Below are positions 1 through 7,381 of a stretch of 45,873 nt of DNA, in pieces. Below the pieces are notes generated by a model, which ran no database searches, was not told the origin of the DNA, and saw only the letters and a list, made by a program, of their open reading frames with translations. The stretch comes from Hyphomonas polymorpha PS728 (lineage in GTDB: Bacteria; Pseudomonadota; Alphaproteobacteria; Caulobacterales; Hyphomonadaceae): assembly GCF_000685315.1 (NCBI RefSeq), contig NZ_ARYM01000026.1, positions 1 to 45,873 on the forward strand. The letters are read 5' to 3'. Positions within the stretch are counted from its first letter, which is position 1. Each line of letters begins with the position of its first letter. The position numbers were made by a program, and so were the translations under genes.

Positions 1-6
1 CCGGGG

Positions 7-633
7 TTACCGGCGCGGTTCAGGGGGATGCGTAAGTGCCCGCGCTATCCCCATCGGTAAATGCCGCTTTTCTGGAATTACCCTGATCCACTCCACACTC
101 CGTGCACTGAATGTTTCGCCTGGAAATCGATCAACCCTTACGTTGTCGCCTCGCGAAAACGGAGTAGTTATTTCTCCGCACAAAACCTCACTGTAAGAAC
201 CGAACCCAGGAACCAGAACCAAATCCCCTGGTTGGGCTCGCAAGAATAGGCTGCGAACACAGCCCAACATTGTGTTTACGCGTGCGTCAGTGGCATCGTC
301 TGCATAATCAGTTAATAGGCGGCTTGGTTGCGCTACGTCTTGGCCACGCCTTAAGCTATCCCAGTATTCGTCAATCGCAAACGATCTACGGATTCTCTGC
401 ACAATATCCCGATCAGCCCTAGGGTTATTAAGCTCAACTGCATCAAATCTAAGTTCAGGCAGTTGTAAAAAAACTTTAGAACTCGCCCTAAAGTCCTCAA
501 ACAATACCCTATTCTTACCTGGGAACACGACCCAAATATTTGTTTGCGGAGTTACAACTTTTGCTCCGATATCAATTATCAATTCAGCCTCCCGAAGTAT
601 CCTCTGGTTATGCGAAGTCGACACCGATTTCAA
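7..633 (-). CDS. Mrr N-terminal-like (PUA-type) protein, possibly truncated
   Basis: 208 residues ending with a stop at the window edge. The order of elements resembles the N-terminal, non-catalytic part of Mrr-type restriction proteins: an IWVVFPGK strand near residue 33, a FEDF segment, a helical middle with RDIVQRIRRSF, then GDLVLVPG and VLCGEIT, and SVEWIRV near residue 180. That block is thought to be a PUA/EVE-like reader of modified DNA. No nuclease domain with a D-(E/Q)xK motif follows, so it is either a stand-alone reader or a truncated gene. The sequence is visibly more AT-rich than the neighbours, which suggests transfer. Start is an ATG; no strong ribosome binding site is visible. 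The family assignment rests on motif order only and is moderate at best. Confidence 0.55.
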   Translation of the reverse strand: MKSVSTSHNQRILREAELIIDIGAKVVTPQTNIWVVFPGKNRVLFEDFRASSKVFLQLPELRFDAVELNNPRADRDIVQRIRRSFAIDEYWDSLRRGQDVAQPSRLLTDYADDATDARVNTMLGCVRSLFLRAQPGDLVLVPGFGSYSEVLCGEITTPFSRGDNVRVDRFPGETFSARSVEWIRVIPEKRHLPMGIARALTHPPEPRR

Positions 634-694
634 TCAGAAAGAAACCACGAGGCGGATCACTCCTTTTCCCTAGCAATAGATCGCTCCGCGATCC

Positions 695-776
695 GTAGGG
701 TGCATTAAGCGCAGCGCAATGCACCGCCCCCGCGCCCCACCGGTGCATTGCGGCCTTTGGCCTTAATGCACCCTAC
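695..776. repeat. Cruciform-type dispersed repeat
   Basis: Two nested inverted repeats. The outer arms are GTAGGGTGCATTAA at 695-708 and its exact reverse complement at 763-776. The inner arms are GCAATGCACCG at 716-726 and its complement at 741-751. The GTAGGGTGCATTAA type of arm is seen in intergenic repeats of many Proteobacteria. It sits between two minus-strand genes and contains no reading frame of its own. Confidence 0.8.
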
Positions 777-793
777 GCCGCGCCCTACGCGGA

Positions 794-1807
794 TCACTCC
801 CGCCGCGAGACCCTCACCGGAAATGCGTCTTCGATGCCGTAGAGCCGGGGGCCGCTGCTTTGGCTCCCCTCTCCCGCTTGCGGGAGAGGGGTTGGGGGTG
901 AGGGCTGCGACGGTGGGGCCGAAAGAGTCATTCTTTCGTCGCTCGGGAAATCGCCGTGCGATTTCTGATCCCGAGCGACCCCCTCACCCCCGGCCCCTCT
1001 CCCTGGGGGAGAGGGGTGTCCGGCGACACTCCGCCCGCGATCGGCCGCCCTTAAAAAGGGCGGGTCTCCGCGGCCGGGCAGGAGGCGCCATTTCTTGATC
1101 TCCTGCTGCAGGCGCATCACTTCCTGAAGCGTGTCGAGATTTGCCGCGGCCTGCGCTTCGGGGGACGCGTCCTCCGGCAGGGGCGGCTGGCGCGCCTCCG
1201 CGATTTCCCACAGGCGGCGCTCCTCTTCCTCCTCGGCAGGGGTTCGCGGCGTCTCCCAGGGGCACACGGGCTCGCGCCCCTCCTCATCGGCCCGCACCCA
1301 TTCTTCCAGAGTCCAGAGCGCCTTGGTGCGCCAGTCCGCCTCCCCCACTTCCTCCGGCGGCGGATAATCCTCCAGATACTGCCTCAGCGCCCGCCAGGCG
1401 CGTTCCAGCTTCTGCGCCTCGCGCAGCCATTTGAGGCCATAATCCACAAATCCTTCCTCCACCGCCGCAATCGCGCGCAGGCGCGCCATGCCGGCAAGCT
1501 CATGCAATCGTTCCAGCCGCGCGCGCGGGCCCATGTCCTTCAGCTCCGGATAGTCCGCCTTCCCCGGCATCACCGGCCCTGCCGACAGGCTCGCCCGCGC
1601 CTTGATGTCCTTCCGGCGGAAGCCATCCGCCTTAGCCCAATGATGGATCGTGGACGGCGCAATCTGCAGCCGCCGCGAAATCTCCACCAGCCGCTCGCCC
1701 CGCTCGGCCGCCTCCCGCGCCAGATGGCGCAGCGAGCGGGAGGTGGCAGCCGTGTTGACGTGCTTGGTCCGCTTGGGCGGGGCTGAGGGTGCAGCAATAT
1801 CGGTCAT
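794..1807 (-). CDS. Helix-turn-helix protein with a repeat-derived C-terminal tail
   Basis: 337 residues from the ATG at 1807; a GTG 18 codons upstream is also possible. An N-terminal helix-turn-helix of the terminase-small-subunit or transposase-like kind is visible (LVEISRRLQIAPSTIHHWAK, then ADGFRRKDI). The middle is a charged helical region rich in Glu, Arg and Trp with two EEW/EEVGEADW patches. Roughly the last 90 residues, after KKWRLLPGRG, are low-complexity and Pro/Gly/Arg-rich. They are encoded by the inverted repeats at 866-1016, so the native C-terminus has probably been replaced by an inserted repeat. No phage genes flank it. DNA-binding role is inferred; the target is unknown. 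Confidence 0.6.
   Translation of the reverse strand: MTDIAAPSAPPKRTKHVNTAATSRSLRHLAREAAERGERLVEISRRLQIAPSTIHHWAKADGFRRKDIKARASLSAGPVMPGKADYPELKDMGPRARLERLHELAGMARLRAIAAVEEGFVDYGLKWLREAQKLERAWRALRQYLEDYPPPEEVGEADWRTKALWTLEEWVRADEEGREPVCPWETPRTPAEEEEERRLWEIAEARQPPLPEDASPEAQAAANLDTLQEVMRLQQEIKKWRLLPGRGDPPFLRAADRGRSVAGHPSPPGRGAGGEGVARDQKSHGDFPSDERMTLSAPPSQPSPPTPLPQAGEGSQSSGPRLYGIEDAFPVRVSRRE
866..1016. repeat. Composite inverted-repeat element (MITE-like) inside a gene
   Basis: Three layers of symmetry. An outer unit of a CCCCTCTCCC hairpin plus a TTGGGGGTGAGGG tail at 866-904 recurs in opposite orientation at 981-1016. Between them, GTCGCTCGGG at 938-947 pairs with 970-979, and AAATCGC at 948-954 pairs with 958-964. 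The hairpin-plus-GGGGTGAGGG unit is a common dispersed repeat in alpha- and gammaproteobacteria. Here it lies within the 3' end of the helix-turn-helix gene and is read through in frame. Confidence 0.75.
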
Positions 1808-1888
1808 CCCCGCAGCATAACCGGCGCAGAAACCCCACCGGATACGCGCCGCCCTATCCACGCCCCAACCCGCCGAGGGCGCAGCTCC

Positions 1889-1922
1889 CCCTCACCCCTG
1901 CCCCTCTCCCAAGGGAGAGGGG
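1889..1922. repeat. Third copy of the CCCCTCTCCC hairpin repeat
   Basis: CCCTCACCCC followed by CCCCTCTCCC, a 2-base loop (AA) and GGGAGAGGGG. It matches the unit at 981-1016 in orientation and lies between the helix-turn-helix gene and the small cysteine protein gene. Confidence 0.75.
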
Positions 1923-1993
1923 TTCAAAGGTCAAACCCAACTTTAACCCCTCCCTGCTACCCCTAGCGCCAGCAGCGTAGAGGAGCCCCCAAG

Positions 1994-2296
1994 ATGTGGA
2001 TTCACCGCAAGGAACACTTCCGGAATGCCAATGCCAGCCCGGAGCGCTCCCGCGTGGCGGCCACCATCTATTATCGCCCCGATGGCAAGGACGCCCCGCC
2101 CCGCCAGGGCTGGGCCGAGAATTGCCCGGTCTGCGGCGCGCCTATCCGCGTGTCAAAGCCCTCCCATGGCGGCACGTTTGTCTCCGAAGTCCTCCCCTCG
2201 GGCCGCCACATCCCCCACCCCTGCTTCGACCGGATGAAAGGCAAACGCCCGAGCGACGAAACGCTCGACCTCTTCGAATGGCAGCCGCCGAACTAG
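1994..2296 (+). CDS. Small cysteine/histidine-containing protein, unknown function
   Basis: 100 residues, start supported by GAGGAG about 8 bases upstream of the ATG. It contains one CPVCGAPI knuckle near residue 44 and a later HPCFDRMK segment. A single CxxC plus a distant His/Cys could bind one metal ion, but no named family is recognised. No signal peptide or membrane segment is visible. Another overlapping frame of similar length is Pro/Arg/Leu-rich and looks like a shadow; this frame has the better start and the more protein-like composition. Confidence 0.6.
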   Translation: MWIHRKEHFRNANASPERSRVAATIYYRPDGKDAPPRQGWAENCPVCGAPIRVSKPSHGGTFVSEVLPSGRHIPHPCFDRMKGKRPSDETLDLFEWQPPN

Positions 2297-2528
2297 CGGC
2301 GCAGCACGCCCTGCTCCTCCCGGCCGAAGGGGGAAGTCCCCCCACACTGCCCTCCCCCAAAGGCGCACCCTGAGCGAAGGCGAAGGGCGAGCCTGCCCCC
2401 GTTGACGCGCCGATAGAGCTTCCCCGCCCCCGCCTGGAGTTTCCGTTGGAGTTTTCCGCGCCCGCCGCCGCGCGCGGGCCACCAGTGTTGCACCCGGAAC
2501 ACATTGACAGGCCGCGCCGGCCCTGTCA

Positions 2529-2561
2529 TTTCAACACCTGTTGAAAATCAACGCTTGTTGA
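2529..2561. promoter_or_regulatory. Tandem palindromic operators before the TonB-dependent receptor
   Basis: Site 1 at 2529-2546 is a palindrome, TTTCAACA-CC-TGTTGAAA. Site 2 at 2548-2561 is TCAAC-GCTT-GTTGA. Their centres are 17 bases apart, so they lie on nearly opposite faces of the helix. Site 1 recurs with one base changed at 6453-6470. A GCTAAC at 2571-2576 could be a Caulobacter-type -10 element just downstream. The 230 bases before this, back to 2297, hold no gene or feature that I recognise. Confidence 0.75.
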
Positions 2562-2595
2562 AAAAAGCTCGCTAACGGGCATACGGGAGGACAAT

Positions 2596-4932
2596 ATGGC
2601 CGTAAAATTCAATCGATTCATGGTAATGGCTCTGTGCGCCACGGCGCTCACGCCGGTTGCCGCCTATGCCCAGGAGACGCCGGAAGAGACCGCCGCTTCG
2701 GACGAGCGCCGCTTCGGCGCCATCGTCGTCACCGCCCAGCGCCGCGAGGAAAACCTCCTCGACGTGCCGCTCTCGGTCTCCGCCTTCAGCGGCGACCTGC
2801 TCGCCGATCTCGGCGTCCAGACGATGGATGAGGTCGCCAAGATCTCGCCCAACGTCACCCTGGAAGTCTCGCGCGGGACGAACAATACCATCTCCGCCTT
2901 CATCCGCGGCGTCGGCCAGCAGGACCCCGTTTCGGGCTTTGAGGCGGGCGTCGGCATCTATGTCGATGACGTCTACCTCAACCGTCCGCAGGGCGCGGTT
3001 CTGGAGGTCTATGACGTTGAAAGAATTGAGGTTCTGCGTGGCCCCCAGGGCACGCTCTATGGCCGCAACACGATTGGCGGCGCGGTGAAATATGTCACCA
3101 AGGGCCTGTCGAGTGATCCCACCTTCAAGGCGCGCGGCGTGCTGGGCAGCTATGGGCAGAAGGATGTGGTGGCGTCCGGTTCGGTGCCGCTGGCAGAGAC
3201 TTTCCGCATCGGCGGCGGCGTCGGCGTCTTCACGCGCGACGGCTTCGGCGAGAACCTGATCACCGGCGAAGATAACTACAACAAAGACGTCCTCTCCGCC
3301 CGCCTCTCCGCCGAATGGGATGTCACGGACTCCTTCCAGCTGCGCCTCGCGGGCGACTATATGAACGACGAGTCGAATGCCCGTCAGGGGCATCGTCTGA
3401 TCCCGGATCTTTTCCCGCCCTCGACCTATCCCGTGCTTGGTAATGTCTATGACAACCGCGCCGGCCTGGATGTGGTGGAGCAGAAAGTGGAAGTCTATGG
3501 CGGATCTCTGGTGGCTGAATATGAGGTCAGCGACACGATCACGCTAAAGAATATCCTCGCCTACCGTGAAGATGAAGGCACGAGCCCGATCGACTTCGAC
3601 GCCCTGCCGGTTGCAGACGTCGATGTTCCCGGCATCTACACCAATGATCAGCTGTCAAACGAGTTCCAGGTTCTGTATTCCGGCGACCGCCTGAACGGCA
3701 TTGTCGGCGCCTACTATCTGGACGCAAACTCCTCGACCGTGTTTGACGTGCTTCTCGGCACCACGGGCGCGCTGCTCAGCCTGCCGGGCCTGAACGCCCA
3801 GACCTTTGGCGAAGTCAGCACCGAAACCTGGTCGATCTTTGCCGACTTCACCTATGACCTGACCGATCAGTTCGCCATCTCGCTCGGCGGGCGGTATACA
3901 GAAGACAAGCGGTCTTCGATCGTTCTGCGCCGCACCTATATTGGCGGCTTCTCGCCTTTCTTCGGTGGGCCCGGCGTGCCGATCGCGACAACGTCAAACT
4001 TTGACGGCTCCGCCAAGTTTGATGATTTCAGCCCCCGCGTCTCGCTGACCTACAAGCCGGTTGAGAACCACACTCTGTACACGACCTATTCCCAGGGCTT
4101 CAAGGGCGGCTCGTTCGACCCGCGTGGCCAAACCACCGCCGCGCCCGATCTCGATCAGAATGGCACGGTCTCTCCGGAGGAAGTGTTCGCGTTCATGCAG
4201 TTCGAACCCGAAGAGGTCGACAGCTACGAGATCGGCTGGAAAGCAAGCACCTTTGAGGGCCGCCTGCAGACGAGCCTCGCCGGCTTCTTCATGGATTACC
4301 AGAACGTCCAGATCCCAGGCTCGGTCGGCATCGACACCAATGGTGACGGCGTCAACGACACCTTCACGGGCGTCACGACCAACGCCGCCTCGGCAGACCT
4401 CTGGGGCGTGGAATTTGAAGGCACAGCGGTGCTCGGCGAAGAGATGTTCAACGAGTCCGATATGCTCACCTCGGCCCTGTCGGTTGGCTATATCAATGCG
4501 GAATTCAACGAGTTCATCGACGCCTTCGGCAATGACGTGGCAGACCAGCGCGTGTTCCAGAACACCCCGGAATGGACGGGCAGCCTCCGCCTGACCTATG
4601 ACACGCCCTTCCACATCCTGCAGAAGCCGGGCCGCCTGACCCTCAACACGCTCGCCTCCTATCGCAGCAAGTCGAGCCAGTTTGAAGTTCGCAGCCCGCT
4701 GGACCAGGAAGCCTACACGCTGGTTGATCTTGGCCTTCGCTGGAAACCCGATGACAGCCGCTGGGGCTTCACCTTCACCGGCAAGAACCTGACGGACGAG
4801 CGCTACAAAGTGGCCGGATACAACTTCATCAACCCGGTCACCGGCGCGCCGACGCTGGGCCTGGAAGGCGTGCTGAATGCCTATTACGGCGATCCGCGCA
4901 CCTTCAGCATCGGTGTGGATTACGAGTTCTAG
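2596..4932 (+). CDS. TonB-dependent receptor
   Basis: 778 residues, normal length for the family. A signal peptide ends at VAAYA-Q (residue 25), a TonB box IVVTA is at 43-47, and the plug domain follows with the usual VPLSVSAF and LRGPQGTLYGRNTIGG segments. The beta-barrel ends in a terminal Phe (VDYEF), as outer-membrane proteins do. It imports a substrate across the outer membrane using TonB energy. GGGAGGA precedes the ATG at 2596. Two calcium-loop-like segments are visible in the barrel half: D518-x-D-x-N-G to E529, and D580-x-N-x-D-G-x-x-D588. The neighbouring hydrolase-MFS operon carries the same operator, so the substrate is probably processed by that hydrolase. The substrate is unknown; iron cannot be assumed, since no Fur-like site is seen here. 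Confidence 0.95.
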   Translation: MAVKFNRFMVMALCATALTPVAAYAQETPEETAASDERRFGAIVVTAQRREENLLDVPLSVSAFSGDLLADLGVQTMDEVAKISPNVTLEVSRGTNNTISAFIRGVGQQDPVSGFEAGVGIYVDDVYLNRPQGAVLEVYDVERIEVLRGPQGTLYGRNTIGGAVKYVTKGLSSDPTFKARGVLGSYGQKDVVASGSVPLAETFRIGGGVGVFTRDGFGENLITGEDNYNKDVLSARLSAEWDVTDSFQLRLAGDYMNDESNARQGHRLIPDLFPPSTYPVLGNVYDNRAGLDVVEQKVEVYGGSLVAEYEVSDTITLKNILAYREDEGTSPIDFDALPVADVDVPGIYTNDQLSNEFQVLYSGDRLNGIVGAYYLDANSSTVFDVLLGTTGALLSLPGLNAQTFGEVSTETWSIFADFTYDLTDQFAISLGGRYTEDKRSSIVLRRTYIGGFSPFFGGPGVPIATTSNFDGSAKFDDFSPRVSLTYKPVENHTLYTTYSQGFKGGSFDPRGQTTAAPDLDQNGTVSPEEVFAFMQFEPEEVDSYEIGWKASTFEGRLQTSLAGFFMDYQNVQIPGSVGIDTNGDGVNDTFTGVTTNAASADLWGVEFEGTAVLGEEMFNESDMLTSALSVGYINAEFNEFIDAFGNDVADQRVFQNTPEWTGSLRLTYDTPFHILQKPGRLTLNTLASYRSKSSQFEVRSPLDQEAYTLVDLGLRWKPDDSRWGFTFTGKNLTDERYKVAGYNFINPVTGAPTLGLEGVLNAYYGDPRTFSIGVDYEF

Positions 4933-4994
4933 GTCTGGAGCGTTTCCTCCCGGCTGTGTCTCACGGGACACTGAGACACAGCCATTCCAGACCT
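4931..4994 (+). terminator. Nested hairpin overlapping the receptor stop codon
   Basis: Inner arms GGCTGTGTCTCA at 4952-4963 and complement at 4972-4983; outer arms AGGTCTGGA at 4931-4939 and complement at 4986-4994. The outer arm starts inside the TAG stop codon. No T-tract follows directly, but a canonical terminator lies just downstream. Confidence 0.6.
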
Positions 4995-5001
4995 ACCTTC
5001 A

Positions 5002-5031
5002 GGGCGGTGCCTCACGGCGCCGCCCTTTTTT
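5002..5031 (+). terminator. Rho-independent terminator of the receptor gene
   Basis: GGGCGGTGCC at 5002-5011, a TCAC loop, GGCGCCGCCC at 5016-5025, then six T residues. It separates the receptor from the convergent TetR gene. Confidence 0.9.
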
Positions 5032-5076
5032 CCTTATACGGATGAGATTGCCGCCGCCCCTGCGGCAGCCGGGGTT

Positions 5077-5829
5077 TTAACCGCGCTTTGCGGCGCGGCG
5101 CTTGGGCGCCGGAGGGGTGAGGGCGGCGGGCGCCGCGCGGCGGGCCGCTTCAAAACCCCCGGCGATGAAATGCACCATATGCTCGCAGGCATCGGCTAGG
5201 TCGTCAGACCGGCATACACCCCCGGAGAGATGGTCGATCCGGCCCGTCTGGGCGAGCGCGAGGGTCAGCGCCCCGGAAAAACACTGATAGCCCCAATAGA
5301 GGTCTTTCTCGTCCATTCCCGGAAGCGAGAGGCGCAGCGCGTCCAGAAACTGGCGGATCAGCGGATCGAAATGCTCCGCCATCAGCCGGCCGCCCCAACC
5401 AGGCGAGTTGTTCACATAGGCCACGAGGGCGTAGTAATTCTTCCAGCCCTGATCTTCCAGATGCGGCCCGGTCAGCATCGGCTCCAGATACGCCCGGATG
5501 ATCGCCTCGACGGTGGGCGGCTGCGGGCGCGCTGCTTCGATGGCGGCTTTCAGCGCCTCTTCGCGCCAAAGGTTCACGATCTGCGCCCGGCGAATGAAAA
5601 CCGCGTCGAACAATTGCTTCTTCGGGCCGAAATAATAGTTCGGCAGGGCAAGATCGACCCCTGCCCGCTTGGCGATTGTTCGCAGGGTGACGCCGTCGAA
5701 ACCATGGGCACTGAACTCGGCTTCGGCCGCATCCAGGATAGCGGTCCGGCGATCTGCTTTCGGCGGCGGCGTTTTGCTACGCGCGGTCAGAATAAATTCT
5801 CCGCGAGTGCGCCGATCCGTGTCCGACAA
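5077..5829 (-). CDS. TetR/AcrR-family regulator
   Basis: 250 residues. The DNA-binding domain occupies about residues 27-75: AILDAAEAEFSAHG, then TLRTIAKRAGVD as the helix-turn-helix, then NYYFGPKKQLF, typical of TetR. The rest is a helical ligand-binding domain. The start is a TTG at 5829, chosen because AGAGGA lies 5-10 bases upstream and no ATG is near. The gene lies between the receptor and the hydrolase-MFS operon, whose upstream regions share an 18-bp palindrome; TetR proteins normally bind such palindromes and respond to a pathway compound. A weaker related site precedes its own start. That it is the regulator of this module is inference from position and site symmetry. Confidence 0.9.
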   Translation of the reverse strand: MSDTDRRTRGEFILTARSKTPPPKADRRTAILDAAEAEFSAHGFDGVTLRTIAKRAGVDLALPNYYFGPKKQLFDAVFIRRAQIVNLWREEALKAAIEAARPQPPTVEAIIRAYLEPMLTGPHLEDQGWKNYYALVAYVNNSPGWGGRLMAEHFDPLIRQFLDALRLSLPGMDEKDLYWGYQCFSGALTLALAQTGRIDHLSGGVCRSDDLADACEHMVHFIAGGFEAARRAAPAALTPPAPKRRAAKRG

Positions 5830-5840
5830 GAGCGATCCTC

Positions 5841-5855
5841 TTCAACTGGGTTGTC
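5841..5855. promoter_or_regulatory. Degenerate CAAC/GTTG site before the TetR gene
   Basis: TTCAACTGGGTTGTC keeps the CAAC and GTTG half-sites of the operators at 2529 and 6453, but with a 3-base rather than 4-base centre. It lies between the TolA-like gene stop and the TTG start, where autoregulation would act. Confidence 0.3.
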
Positions 5856-5858
5856 CTT

Positions 5859-6269
5859 TCAAGAAATGAGTTGAACTTTGGGCTTTGGAGTAAAATCAAT
5901 CTCCACTTCTTCCCAAGATTTGTACTTATCTTTTGGAAGATCGTAAGGTGCACAACGGGTTATCGCACCTTTTGCCCGCGCCACTGCTTCTGCCACTTCA
6001 CCATGCAAAGTCGCGCCAGGCTCTGGAATAAGAACGATCGGACCTTCGAGTAAATTTCCTTCAAGGCCAAGCCTTATACGGATGACCACCTGAATCTGTC
6101 CCTCGCGCCCGAGATCCTCCGTGCCGGGCCAGCAAGACCCGATCTGCTTGTGCAGAGATGAAGCGAGTTCTTGCCTGTGTGACGATTCAGGCCACGCCAG
6201 ACCGCTAGTCGCAACAAGTGCTACCCCAGCAGAGATAGCGCTCCGAGCAATCATTGCGCGCATCACCAT
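5859..6269 (-). CDS. Exported TonB/TolA C-terminal-like protein
   Basis: 136 residues with an N-terminal signal peptide (MRAMIARSAISAGVALV, likely cut near residue 26). The mature part has the pattern of the compact TonB/TolA C-terminal fold: IGSCWPG, VVIRIRLGLEGNL, an Ala-rich helix, ITRCAPYDLP and WEEVEIDFTP at the end. The two cysteines may form a disulfide. It lacks the transmembrane anchor and long linker of true TonB or TolA, so it is a periplasmic stand-alone domain. It ends 29 bases before the TetR start on the same strand, so the two may be co-transcribed. Whether it works with the neighbouring receptor is unknown. Confidence 0.7.
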   Translation of the reverse strand: MVMRAMIARSAISAGVALVATSGLAWPESSHRQELASSLHKQIGSCWPGTEDLGREGQIQVVIRIRLGLEGNLLEGPIVLIPEPGATLHGEVAEAVARAKGAITRCAPYDLPKDKYKSWEEVEIDFTPKPKVQLIS

Positions 6270-6452
6270 TACTTTCTCGGACCGATCATCGTTTCATTGT
6301 CTTTCCATGCTTCGTAGGTGTCCACCGGCATCTGTCGAAGCGCATAGATGAGCGACGCGCGACATTGCCACGGCCACTTTGAGTATGAACCAGACGACCC
6401 GCTTTTCAAAGCGGCCCAACCGGCTTGCCTTTGTGCAGGGTTTGCGTCTATT

Positions 6453-6470
6453 TTTCAACATCTGTTGAAA
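6453..6470. promoter_or_regulatory. Palindromic operator before the hydrolase-MFS operon
   Basis: TTTCAACA-TC-TGTTGAAA, arms identical to the site at 2529-2546 and differing only at one central base. It ends 35 bases before the hydrolase ATG, in the divergent gap between the TolA-like gene and the hydrolase. Confidence 0.75.
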
Positions 6471-6505
6471 CGGAACATCAGCTTCCGTAGGGGGAGACAA
6501 GGCGC

Positions 6506-7381
6506 ATGCTGCCAGAGGGCACCGATATCACCTGGACATCGCAGGATGGCCTGGCACTTTACGCGAGATCCTATGGCCCTGAAGACGCCCGCCTCACCGT
6601 GCTCTGCATCCATGGGCTGACGCGCAATCATCAGGATTTCGAGCCGATGATCGCCGCCCTGCCCGGCCATTATCGCTATATCGCGGTGGATGTGCGCGGG
6701 CGCGGGAAATCTGCCTATGATCCGAATACCGACAATTACCAGCCGCCCGTCTACGCAAGGGACATGCTGGCCCTGCTCGATACGCTCGGAATAAAACGCG
6801 CCGCCCTGATCGGCACCTCCATGGGCGGGCTGATCTCGCTGCTCATAGCGCGGGCCGCGCCGGGGCGCGTGGCCGGTATCGTGCTGAATGATATCGGCCC
6901 GGCAGTGGAGAAAACCGGCATCGCGCGGATCGCCTCCTATGCCGGCAAGGTCGCCCCCGTCACCGATTGGGAGAGTGCGGCAGCCGCCGTGAAGACACTT
7001 CAGGGCGCCGCCTTTCCGGACATGACCGATGAGCGCTGGATGGATTTTGCCCGGCGCACTTACAAAGAGCTGCCGACCCGCCAGGTCGTCCCCGCCTATG
7101 ATCCCGGAATTGCCAGATCGCTGGGCAAGGTAAAGCCCGGCGCCATCACCAGCTTCCTGATGTGGCGCCTGTTCGGCGCTGCAAAAAAGGCGCCCCTGCT
7201 GATCATCCGTGGAGAGATTTCCGACATTCTGTCGGCGGAGACAGCAGAAAGGATGGCGAAGCGGCATCCCGATGCCACCCTCGCCACCGTGCCGCGCGTC
7301 GGCCATGCGCCCATCCTGGATGAACCCCAGGCCGTTTCCGCCCTCACTGCCTTCCTCAGCCGTCTGGAGACTGCGGCATGA
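6506..7381 (+). CDS. Alpha/beta hydrolase
   Basis: 291 residues, a complete single-domain alpha/beta hydrolase. Visible elements are an oxyanion HG at residues 36-37 (CIHGLTRNH), VDVRGRGKS near 61, the nucleophile elbow GTSMGG with Ser105, Asp240 in RGEISD and His267 in RVGHAP. There is no signal peptide, so it acts in the cytoplasm. GGGGGAG precedes the ATG. The gene overlaps the MFS gene by four bases, indicating one transcript. It probably cleaves an ester, lactone or carbon-carbon bond of whatever the receptor brings in. Family assignment is firm and substrate is unknown. Confidence 0.93.
   Translation: MLPEGTDITWTSQDGLALYARSYGPEDARLTVLCIHGLTRNHQDFEPMIAALPGHYRYIAVDVRGRGKSAYDPNTDNYQPPVYARDMLALLDTLGIKRAALIGTSMGGLISLLIARAAPGRVAGIVLNDIGPAVEKTGIARIASYAGKVAPVTDWESAAAAVKTLQGAAFPDMTDERWMDFARRTYKELPTRQVVPAYDPGIARSLGKVKPGAITSFLMWRLFGAAKKAPLLIIRGEISDILSAETAERMAKRHPDATLATVPRVGHAPILDEPQAVSALTAFLSRLETAA

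Noticed and set aside
794..1861. Phage terminase small subunit / prophage edge
   Set aside because: The helix-turn-helix is terminase-like, but no other phage gene, integrase or attachment repeat is seen.
866..1922. CRISPR-like repeats
   Set aside because: The copies are few, in mixed orientation and unevenly spaced; they are dispersed hairpin repeats.
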